Below are positions 1-7,071 of a stretch of 64,000 nucleotides of DNA, piece after piece (position 1 is the first letter of the stretch; the number at the start of each line of letters is the position of its first letter). This DNA comes from Aequorivita lipolytica (GTDB lineage: Bacteria; Bacteroidota; Bacteroidia; Flavobacteriales; Flavobacteriaceae). The DNA lies in assembly GCF_007997135.1 (NCBI RefSeq), contig NZ_VORU01000003.1, forward strand, positions 271,777-335,776. Reading direction: 5' to 3'. Made by a program: the position numbers and the translations under genes. The notes under the pieces are model-generated. The model had not been told where the DNA came from, ran no database searches, and saw only the letters and a list, made by a program, of their open reading frames with translations.

Positions 1-1191
1 TTTGCTGATGTTTGTTTTGGTACTGTTGTTATCAAAGGTATTTTGTATCGCATTTCTGATAGTGATAGAGGTATCATTAAAAATAGCCTCGTCCGTCATT
101 TGTACTTTACGCTCCATAAAGTATGCGAAAACACGCGCCATTCCACAATTGCTTATAAAGTCTGGAATTAAACTTACGCGCTCATCGGTAAATTCCATAA
201 TGGGTCCAAAGAAAATTTCTTTGTCGGCAAAAGGCACATTGGCTCCACAGCTTATTACTTCCAACCCAGTTTCAATCATTTGTGAAATCTGTTCTTTTGT
301 AATCAGACGTGAGGCGGCACAGGGTGCGAAAATTTCTGTTTCGAGTTTCCAGATTTTTTCATTTATTTCTTCAAAAGAAATCATATTTTCTGCAACCAAA
401 GTATTGCCGTTTTTCTTAAGAAACAATTGCTTAATCTCTTCAAAAGAAAATCCATCTTTATTGATTATTCCACCTTCGCGGTCTATAATCCCTACCACTT
501 TGGCTCCCATTTGTGAAAGATAGTAGGCCGCGGCTGCACCTACATTTCCAAATCCTTGCACTATGGCGCGCTTTCCTTTTATGCTTCCGCCATAAATATC
601 GTAATAGTGGTTTACAGCCTCAGCAACGCCATAGCCAGTAATCATATCTGCTACTGTATATTTTCTGGAAACATCTGGTGAGAAATTTACGTTTTCCAAA
701 ACTTTTATTACTCCTTGACGTAACTGACCAATTCTGTTAATCTTATCTGCTTCCGTCGGTGAAAAATGGCCGTTAAAAACCCCTTCCTGCGGATGCCAAA
801 CCCCACTCTGCTCGGTCATTGGAATTACTTCATGAATTTCGTCAACATTTAAATCGCCACCAGTTCCGTAATAAGCTTTCAGCAATGGCGAAACAGCTTT
901 AAACCAGCGTTCCAAGACACCTTTCTTTCGTGGGTCTGAAGGATCAAAGTTGATACCACTCTTGGCGCCGCCAATGGAAGGTCCAGCAACGGTAAATTTC
1001 ACTTCCATGGTTTTTGCAAGTGAAAGCACTTCGTTGGAATCCAATCCTTTTCTCATACGGGTTCCGCCACCGGCAGCACCTCCACGCAATGAATTGATAA
1101 CCGTCCAGCCTTCGGCCTCGGTTTCTGGGTCATTCCAGTGAAAAACTATTTCGGGATCTTTTTCTTCGTACTTCTTAAGTAATTCCTTCAT
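1..1191 (-). CDS. Glu/Leu/Phe/Val dehydrogenase, C-terminus cut by the window edge
   Basis: Oxidative deamination of an amino acid (most likely glutamate) to its 2-oxo acid with NAD(P). The reading frame is open from an ATG at 1191 to base 1 (397 codons), so only the extreme C-terminus is missing. The N-terminal half carries the dimerisation/catalytic motif GPSIGGAKSGINFDPSD with the substrate-binding lysine; the C-terminal half has the Rossmann glycine motif GFGNVGAAAAYY. The loop reads GGAKSGI, closer to the glutamate-dehydrogenase form (GGAKGGI) than to the leucine-dehydrogenase form (GGGKAVI), so glutamate is favoured by inference. The next gene, anmK, lies on the same strand upstream with about 130 bp between, so co-transcription is possible but not shown. 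Confidence 0.93.
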   Translation of the reverse strand, partial: MKELLKKYEEKDPEIVFHWNDPETEAEGWTVINSLRGGAAGGGTRMRKGLDSNEVLSLAKTMEVKFTVAGPSIGGAKSGINFDPSDPRKKGVLERWFKAVSPLLKAYYGTGGDLNVDEIHEVIPMTEQSGVWHPQEGVFNGHFSPTEADKINRIGQLRQGVIKVLENVNFSPDVSRKYTVADMITGYGVAEAVNHYYDIYGGSIKGKRAIVQGFGNVGAAAAYYLSQMGAKVVGIIDREGGIINKDGFSFEEIKQLFLKKNGNTLVAENMISFEEINEKIWKLETEIFAPCAASRLITKEQISQMIETGLEVISCGANVPFADKEIFFGPIMEFTDERVSLIPDFISNCGMARVFAYFMERKVQMTDEAIFNDTSITIRNAIQNTFDNNSTKTNISK

Positions 1192-1320
1192 TAAATATGG
1201 AAAGTTAAAACTTCGTTCACAATTGTTTGGAAGTGTGATGACTTTTTTTAGCTAAAGCTTAAAAAAGCTGTGGCAAATATAAAAAACTTGTGAGGTGATT
1301 ATATTTATTTTCTGTAAAAT

Positions 1321-2445
1321 TTATGGGAAGAATATTTTCCCGGAAGTATGGTTCTTTGAAGCTCCAGTAACACTCGCCAAACAATTAATGGCATCGCGTA
1401 GTTTTAAAACACCCAACAGCCCAAAGATCAACGCTTCTTTGTATTCTACAATTTCTGGGAAAGGAATAATTACCTCAACCGAAGTAAGCTTTTTCAATCT
1501 TTCAATCAAAAACGAATTATATGCGCCGCCGCCCGTTATCAACACTGAAGAATTATCAGAAAACTGATTGGCAAGCTGCACCGCAATGTGCTCCGCAAAT
1601 GTTCGCAATATATCTTCAGAAGAAATTTCCGCAGCTTCCAAAAGAGGAAAGATAGTTGAGTTTACCCATTCTAAACCCAAGGATTTCGGCGGTTTTTCAG
1701 TATAAAAAGAAAGCGAGTTCAGTTTGGAAAGTAAATCTTCATTTACATTTCCCGAAGCGGCCAATTTTCCGTCTTCGTCAAAATCCTGCCCAAGCTTTTC
1801 GGCATATTTATTTAAAACAATATTTGCGGGACAAATATCAAAAGCAATCCGTTCACCGTTTTTTTCAAAAGAACAATTCGCGAAACCACCCAAATTCAAA
1901 CAATAATCATATTCCGAAAAAAGCAACCTATCGCCAATTGGCACCAATGGCGCGCCTTGTCCGCCAAGCTCTACATCTTGTACCCTAAAATTGCAAACAA
2001 CGGTACGCCCCAGCATTTTTGAAATGCGCGGCAAATTGCCAATTTGATAGGTAAATCCTTTATCCGGTTGATGCAAGATTGTGTGGCCGTGGCTGCAAAT
2101 GGCATCAACTTCAAGAATGTTGTACTTTTTTATAAATTTTAAAATTTCTTCAGAAAGCTTTTCAGTGTATTTAAAATCGAGCCGTTCCAACTTTTCTTCG
2201 GAATAATTTATGGCTTCGCGCAGTTCGTTTTTCCAAAAGGAGGAATATGGAACAGTTTCGGCAGCGAGGATTTCAAAACTCCAATTGTTTCCTCCGGCTC
2301 CGCTCAGGGAACGGGGTCTGAGTCCATCGACTTCGCTCGTGATTAACTCCGCCGAAGACACTTCCAATCTTATTTCAGCCAAATCAATCCCATCCAGCGA
2401 AGTGCCGCTCATAACACCGATAATATGGTAATTGTTTTTTTCCAA
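1321..2445 (-). CDS. anmK: anhydro-N-acetylmuramic acid kinase
   Basis: Phosphorylates and opens 1,6-anhydro-MurNAc released during murein turnover, giving MurNAc-6-phosphate for recycling in the cytoplasm. The N-terminus holds the family signature GVMSGTSLDGIDLAE; further on come ICSHGHTILHQP, NLGGFANCSF and the ITGGGAYNSFLIERL ATP-binding region. Length from the chosen start is 374 residues, normal for the family. There is no ATG upstream of the signature methionine. TTG codons at 2445 and 2454 are the plausible starts; 2445 puts about ten residues before MSGTS, as in relatives. A longer open frame reaches a TTG at 2508 but encodes an improbable Phe/Ile-rich leader inside the AT-rich repeat. 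Confidence 0.93.
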   Translation of the reverse strand: MEKNNYHIIGVMSGTSLDGIDLAEIRLEVSSAELITSEVDGLRPRSLSGAGGNNWSFEILAAETVPYSSFWKNELREAINYSEEKLERLDFKYTEKLSEEILKFIKKYNILEVDAICSHGHTILHQPDKGFTYQIGNLPRISKMLGRTVVCNFRVQDVELGGQGAPLVPIGDRLLFSEYDYCLNLGGFANCSFEKNGERIAFDICPANIVLNKYAEKLGQDFDEDGKLAASGNVNEDLLSKLNSLSFYTEKPPKSLGLEWVNSTIFPLLEAAEISSEDILRTFAEHIAVQLANQFSDNSSVLITGGGAYNSFLIERLKKLTSVEVIIPFPEIVEYKEALIFGLLGVLKLRDAINCLASVTGASKNHTSGKIFFP

Positions 2446-2504
2446 GATTTCCAAAAATGTTTGAAGTTTAAAGATAGTAATGAAGATTCGAAAAATCACA
2501 AAAA

Positions 2505-2664
2505 ACAAATCCCAAATTCCAAATAAATCTCAAAATTTCAAATCTCAAAATTCAAACGAAAAAGTGGTTCAACAATGTTTGGTTTTTTGCTTTTATTTTT
2601 TGGGATTTATTTGGAATTTGGTGCTTGGAATTTGGGATTTCTAAATTTTTGGAATTTGCTTTTT
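2505..2664. repeat. AT-rich dispersed intergenic repeat, copy A
   Basis: Imperfect inverted repeat. The left arm is built from CCAAATTCCAAATAAATC-like words and the right arm from their complement (GGGATTTATTTGGAATTTGG, then TGCTTGGAATTTGGG). Between them lies a core starting TTCAAACGAAAAAGTGG at 2551 and running into a T-rich TTTGGTTTTTTGC. The same core recurs in copy B (about 6130). The right end also supplies the TTG of a promoter for the acyl-CoA dehydrogenase. No ORF lies inside. Confidence 0.7.
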
Positions 2665-2677
2665 ATAAGTACCTTTG
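2649..2677 (+). promoter_or_regulatory. Flavobacterial-type promoter for the acyl-CoA dehydrogenase gene
   Basis: TTG at 2649-2651, an 18-nt spacer, and TACCTTTG at 2670-2677 match the Bacteroidota consensus TTG-N17-23-TAnnTTTG. The start codon follows about 40 nt downstream at 2718. The -33 TTG lies in the right arm of the AT-rich repeat. Confidence 0.55.
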
Positions 2678-2717
2678 CCATTCTTATTAATACACAATTC
2701 TTACTTATAAAAAGCCT

Positions 2718-3860
2718 ATGGATTTCAGTCTATCCGAAGAACAAATAATGATTCGCGACGCAGCTCGCGATTTTGCACGTACCGAATTGCTCCCGGGCGT
2801 TATAGAACGTGATAATCATCAAAAATTTCCTACCGAACAGGTTAAAAAAATGGGCGAGCTCGGTTTTATGGGAATGATGGTTGATCCTAAATACGGCGGT
2901 GGCGGAATGGATACGCTGAGTTATGTTCTGGTGATGGAAGAACTCAGCAAGATTGATGCTTCGTGCTCTGTAATTGTTTCGGTAAATAATTCCTTAGTTT
3001 GTTACGGCATACAAGCTTACGGCAACGAAGATCAAAAACAGAAATACCTTACAAAATTGGCCACGGGCGAAAAGCTTGGCGCCTTTTGCTTGAGCGAACC
3101 AGAAGCTGGTAGCGATGCAACTTCGCAAACAACCACCGCGATTGATAAAGGCGACCATTACATTTTAAACGGCACCAAAAACTGGATTACCAACGGTGGA
3201 ACTGCAGATTATTATTTGGTAATAGCACAAACCGATAGAGAAAAAAAACACAAGGGCATCAACGCTTTTATTGTTGAAAAAACTTGGGAAGGTTTCGAGA
3301 TTGGCCCAAAAGAAGACAAACTTGGTATCCGCGGAAGTGATACGCATTCCCTAATATTTAATGACGTAAAAGTTCCGAAGGAAAACCGAATTGGTATAGA
3401 CGGCTTTGGTTTTAAATTCGCAATGAAAACTTTAGCTGGAGGCCGTATAGGTATTGCAGCCCAAGCATTGGGAATTGCAGCCGGAGCTTATGATTTGGCT
3501 CGTGAATATTCAAAAGTGCGAAAGGCTTTCGGTACAGAAATCTGCAACCATCAAGCCATCGCCTTTAAACTTGCAGATATGCACACAAGTATAGAAGCGG
3601 CGCGCCTTTTAGTAATGAAAGCAGCTTGGGACAAAGACAATGGCAACAACTACGATATGAGCGGCGCCATGGCAAAACTATACGCCAGCCAAGTAGCAAT
3701 GGACGTTTCTGTGGAAGCAGTGCAGGTTCACGGCGGTAACGGTTACGTAAAAGAATATCACGTAGAACGCTTTATGCGCGATGCTAAAATAACACAGATT
3801 TACGAAGGAACTTCAGAAATACAGAAGATTGTAATTTCGAGGGGACTTTTAAAAGATTAG
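2718..3860 (+). CDS. acyl-CoA dehydrogenase (short/branched-chain type)
   Basis: FAD enzyme that introduces the alpha-beta double bond into an acyl-CoA and passes electrons to ETF (etfB/etfA lie at 42.1-44.1 kb). The start MDFSLSEEQIMIRD is typical. The family signatures are CLSEPEAGSDATSQ in the middle domain and, near the C-terminus, QIYEGTSEIQKIVISRGLL, where Glu363 is the expected catalytic base. The 380-residue length is standard. Butyryl-, isovaleryl- or 2-methylbutyryl-CoA could be the substrate; the sequence read alone does not decide. The gene is monocistronic, with its own promoter at 2649-2677 and a hairpin terminator 30 bp after the stop. Confidence 0.93.
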   Translation: MDFSLSEEQIMIRDAARDFARTELLPGVIERDNHQKFPTEQVKKMGELGFMGMMVDPKYGGGGMDTLSYVLVMEELSKIDASCSVIVSVNNSLVCYGIQAYGNEDQKQKYLTKLATGEKLGAFCLSEPEAGSDATSQTTTAIDKGDHYILNGTKNWITNGGTADYYLVIAQTDREKKHKGINAFIVEKTWEGFEIGPKEDKLGIRGSDTHSLIFNDVKVPKENRIGIDGFGFKFAMKTLAGGRIGIAAQALGIAAGAYDLAREYSKVRKAFGTEICNHQAIAFKLADMHTSIEAARLLVMKAAWDKDNGNNYDMSGAMAKLYASQVAMDVSVEAVQVHGGNGYVKEYHVERFMRDAKITQIYEGTSEIQKIVISRGLLKD

Positions 3861-3889
3861 TCAAAATTACATTCCTAATAATGAAACCA

Positions 3890-3917
3890 AACCCTCGATA
3901 TTACGAGGGTTTTTTTA
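3890..3917 (+). terminator. Intrinsic terminator after the acyl-CoA dehydrogenase
   Basis: Perfect 7-bp stem ACCCTCG (3891-3897) / CGAGGGT (3904-3910) with a 6-nt loop, followed directly by a run of T residues. Confidence 0.85.
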
Positions 3918-3942
3918 GTAAGATTTTTTTAGTTGAAACAAT

Positions 3943-4120
3943 TTAAGGATGGCTGAATGATTTTTTACTATTTCGAAAAGTTATTGTGAAATTCAATCCT
4001 CGAAATTTTCGTACTTCCAAATTTCAGAAGAAAGACCAATCAGAAGGTGGCTGAGTGATTTTTTACTTTTTGCGAATAGCAAAAAATAAAAAATTGTATC
4101 GAAGCCCCGGCTATAAGAAG
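3943..4120. repeat. Degenerate GTGGCTGAGTGATTT-type repeat, two tandem-like copies
   Basis: GATGGCTGAATGATTTTTTAC (around 3949) and GGTGGCTGAGTGATTTTTTAC (around 4046) are near-identical, and the second is followed by GTATCGAAGCCCCGG. A related block lies at about 44104-44150 (GTGGCTGAGTGATTTG ... GTACCGAAGCCAAGG). GGCTGAG/CGAAGCC resemble the ends of the common Bacteroidota GGCTGAGC..TCGAAGCC palindrome with extra AT-rich sequence in the middle. It sits between convergent genes and overlaps the porin 3' end. Confidence 0.45.
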
Positions 4121-5994
4121 AAATCCCAAACAAGCCCAAACCGCAATACAGCATCCCGATACGGATATCCAGGGGCAGCAAAATATTCATTCTTTCCGCT
4201 GAAGAGCGATGTGAAGTTTTCATATATAAAGAAAATACGCGTCTGCCGTATTTTTGCATTAAAGAAAATATCTACTAAAGGAAACCCGCCCAGCTCCTGA
4301 TCGTTCTGAACATAAAATTCAGCGAGTACCGGATCGTAGGCATTCATATTATATTTTGTGAAGTATTTAAAAGTAACACCCGTTTGCAAAAACAATGCGC
4401 GTTTAAACAAATGGTTTTCGAAATAAAGGGTATTTCGGGTAATGAGCTGCGGCACGTTGAGAATATTTTCACCACTTAGAACCTGTTGGTACATCAAGGT
4501 ATTTTCTAATCCAAAATTACCGTACTTAAATTCCTTTTCAGCTTTAATTTTTAAATAATCAACCCTTTCCGAAGCCTGCAATGGTGACGGAGTGCTGTCG
4601 TTTTCTTTGATGCCGAAGTAAGTGTAATCATCAATTCCAGAATAACTTACCGAAGCACTTCCGAATTTTTTTGCATTAATTTCAAATTTGAGTTCTTGCG
4701 ATTTTATGTTATTCAACTCATTTTTCCAATTGTAGTTTTGGTAGTCGCTTTGGTACAATAAAAAGTTGAAATTGGGAGCTACCGAGTGAAGTGTTATGGA
4801 TGCCTTCGCATTATATTCTTGGTTTACATCATAAGAAGCTGCGCCTTGTATGTAGTTTCCATCAAAATCGCCAGCAATGTTTATCGCACCTTTTCCACTG
4901 AGTTTAAAGCCGCGGTATTCCTTTTCATAGGCTGCGCCAGCTTCAATTATATTTCCTTTAATTCGGTTGGGGATGCGCTGATTGTCTAAAATTAAAACAG
5001 AATTATACCCATAATTAAAATCATTGTAACCCGCCCAAGCCGAAATTTTCCCAATAAGCGAATTATCAAAATCTGCATACGCTTTTACGTTAAAATCTTC
5101 AAGTTTCGTTTTTGTGAACAAATTTGCAGTTTCATATGATGGTCCGAAAGCTGCAAAGGGCGTTCCTTGGTTGTACTGAAAAAACTTATCCTCATAGCTC
5201 AGCACATTCCCGATGGTCAAAACAGAATATCCCGTGCTATCGCGCTGGCTGATCAATTCATAATAATGATCGCCGTAGTAACGGAGACCCTCCAATTTAT
5301 TTTCAGCATTTTCAAAATTCACGTCCAACCTTCCACGATCGCGAAATTCAGGATCATTATTTATAAAAAGTTGAAGTGAATTAGGCGTCAGCCCACCATT
5401 TTCTTCATTTAGAATATCTTGGGCGGCTAAGTGCACTCGGGCAAAATAGCGCTTGCTTTTTGTATGATAATTGGCGGTAAAAAGAAAATTGCCCGTACTA
5501 GTTAAAATATGTTGGTATTTCCCCAGGGAACGAACACCCTTATAGCCTATTGAAAAATTAAACTGTGGCGAAGTATTAACCGTAAAAAATGCATCCAGTT
5601 GCTGCCCTTGCGCATAAGCCGTTTTAAAATAAAGTTCCGTGAATGGCGTGGGTACGTTGTAATAATTTACATCTTCAATTTCTTTATAGTTGAAGTGATG
5701 GGACTGCGCTACAAAAAGTGGTTTTAAATTCAATCTGTCAAAAGAATACCCCAACGAATTATAAGTCTGCCCCACATTTGAAAACTGAAGCAGTTCAAAA
5801 TTATCCTTTCTTAGATAGTTAAACTTATACTTTTTCGCAATGGAAAGCGTGGTATCTACAAAAGTAGTGTCGCGATCAGCCGAAATAATTTTGTAGTAAT
5901 CAACAGGTGGTTTGTCTTTCTTTACATTTGGAGTTTGCGAAAACACAGTTGCCGAGGCAAACATAACAATAAGTAGCAAAAGTGTTTTTTTCAT
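4111..5994 (-). CDS. putative porin (flavobacterial outer-membrane beta-barrel family)
   Basis: Predicted outer-membrane beta-barrel of 627 residues. The start at 5994 gives a signal peptide MKKTLLLLIVMFASATVFSQ cleaved after the final Ala-Phe-Ser-Gln type site; an open frame extends 33 codons further upstream but would put the signal peptide inside the protein. The mature part is dominated by alternating Tyr/Phe-rich strands (for example FYLYF-like and YNDFNYGYN segments) and ends FAAPGYPYRDAVLRFGLVWD-Phe-Phe-Leu, a terminal barrel strand with a terminal hydrophobic residue. The family is annotated as putative porin in Bacteroidota; substrate unknown. It is divergent from rnhB, with repeat copy B between them. 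Confidence 0.85.
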   Translation of the reverse strand: MKKTLLLLIVMFASATVFSQTPNVKKDKPPVDYYKIISADRDTTFVDTTLSIAKKYKFNYLRKDNFELLQFSNVGQTYNSLGYSFDRLNLKPLFVAQSHHFNYKEIEDVNYYNVPTPFTELYFKTAYAQGQQLDAFFTVNTSPQFNFSIGYKGVRSLGKYQHILTSTGNFLFTANYHTKSKRYFARVHLAAQDILNEENGGLTPNSLQLFINNDPEFRDRGRLDVNFENAENKLEGLRYYGDHYYELISQRDSTGYSVLTIGNVLSYEDKFFQYNQGTPFAAFGPSYETANLFTKTKLEDFNVKAYADFDNSLIGKISAWAGYNDFNYGYNSVLILDNQRIPNRIKGNIIEAGAAYEKEYRGFKLSGKGAINIAGDFDGNYIQGAASYDVNQEYNAKASITLHSVAPNFNFLLYQSDYQNYNWKNELNNIKSQELKFEINAKKFGSASVSYSGIDDYTYFGIKENDSTPSPLQASERVDYLKIKAEKEFKYGNFGLENTLMYQQVLSGENILNVPQLITRNTLYFENHLFKRALFLQTGVTFKYFTKYNMNAYDPVLAEFYVQNDQELGGFPLVDIFFNAKIRQTRIFFIYENFTSLFSGKNEYFAAPGYPYRDAVLRFGLVWDFFL

Positions 5995-6049
5995 CCTCGG
6001 GAAACTTTCGGGCAAAGGTAATTTTTTTTGGGTTAATAGGAATGGAGAG

Positions 6050-6238
6050 AAATTCCAAATCTTAAACACTAAATTCCAAATAACAAGCACCAAATTCCAA
6101 ATAAGAAAACAAAAATTTAAATCTTAAAATTCAAACAAAAAAAGGGGTTAGACAATATTTGGTTTTTTACTTTTTGTTTTTTGTCATTTATTTGGAATTT
6201 GCTTTTTTGGAATTTGGGATTTAAACATTTGGTGCTTA
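6050..6238. repeat. AT-rich dispersed intergenic repeat, copy B
   Basis: Same architecture as copy A. The left arm holds repeated AAATTCCAAATAA words, including GCACCAAATTCCAAATAAG. A core begins TTCAAACAAAAAAAGGGG at about 6130 and continues with GACAATATTTGGTTTTTTAC. The right arm is CATTTATTTGGAATTTGC and ends TTTGGTGCTT. The core aligns with copy A over about 55 bp with only scattered differences. It lies in the divergent promoter region between the porin and rnhB genes. Confidence 0.7.
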
Positions 6239-6280
6239 ATTCAATAATAGTTCTTCAGTTTTGTAATTTGCATCTTTATT

Positions 6281-6856
6281 ATGTTGAAACTAAAAATAAA
6301 TCCCCATCTCCTTGAATGTGGCACAGATGAAGCCGGTCGTGGCTGTCTGGCCGGTCCAGTTACCGCTGCTGCGGTAATTCTTCCCTATAATTTTAAGCAT
6401 CCATTTTTGAATGATAGCAAACAACTCTCTGAAAAAAAACGATTGGAACTTAAAGCTATTATTGAGCGGGAAGCGATATGCTTTAAAGTTGTTCACGTAA
6501 TGATGGACGAAATTGACAAGATAAACATTCTGAACGCTTCAATTTTGGGAATGCACCGCGCAATAGAAGGCCTTTCCTGTGCTCCAGAATTCATTGCCAT
6601 TGACGGTAACCGTTTTAAGCCTTTTGGAAAAATCCCTTTTGAATGTGTAGTTAAAGGCGATGGAAAATTTCTGCATATTGCCGCAGCATCCATTTTGGCA
6701 AAAACCTATCGCGACGAATATATGACGGCGCTTCACTATGATTTTCCGAATTACAATTGGAAACAGAACAAAGGCTACCCCACAAAAGAACATCGGGAAG
6801 CCATCCGCAATCACGGAGCGACTAGTTTTCATAGGAAAAGTTTTAAGCTTCTCTAA
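6281..6856 (+). CDS. rnhB: ribonuclease HII
   Basis: Cleaves RNA in RNA-DNA hybrids and starts ribonucleotide excision repair at single embedded ribonucleotides. The catalytic motif [19 protein letters not shown] (Asp-Glu pair) lies at residues 15-33, and a third acidic site occurs in FIAIDGNRF. The C-terminal HHH-like segment is [15 protein letters not shown] followed by [10 protein letters not shown]. Length 191 residues matches the family. The ATG at 6281 lies 9 residues before the first conserved position, so the start is well supported. Confidence 0.95.
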   Translation: MLKLKINPHLLECGTDEAGRGCLAGPVTAAAVILPYNFKHPFLNDSKQLSEKKRLELKAIIEREAICFKVVHVMMDEIDKINILNASILGMHRAIEGLSCAPEFIAIDGNRFKPFGKIPFECVVKGDGKFLHIAAASILAKTYRDEYMTALHYDFPNYNWKQNKGYPTKEHREAIRNHGATSFHRKSFKLL

Positions 6857-6860
6857 TTAT

Positions 6861-6892
6861 ATGATTAGATGATTAGATGATTAGATGATTAG
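6861..6892 (+). repeat. Four tandem copies of the 8-mer ATGATTAG
   Basis: Exact tandem array directly after the rnhB stop codon. It is in noncoding DNA, and copy number may vary by slippage. Confidence 0.9.
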
Positions 6893-7071
6893 AAAAAATA
6901 TGAACCGTTTTTGACTATTTCCATATTTTTAATTCGGCTTTTTTATCGAAATATCCAAAAGATCAAAAAATCCAACAATCTAACAATCCAAAATACTACT
7001 TGTTGAAAACCCGTCAATAAACTATTTCAATTATACACTAAACCATCACTTTTCCTTGTTATTTTTGTGTT

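Noticed and set aside
2446..2508. N-terminal extension of AnmK to the TTG at 2508
   Set aside because: It would add a Phe/Ile-rich leader derived from repeat DNA to a cytoplasmic kinase; the TTG at 2445 fits the family.
4055..4300. Plus-strand ORF opposite the porin 3' end
   Set aside because: Lies on a degenerate repeat and antisense to a well-supported gene; no recognisable protein features.
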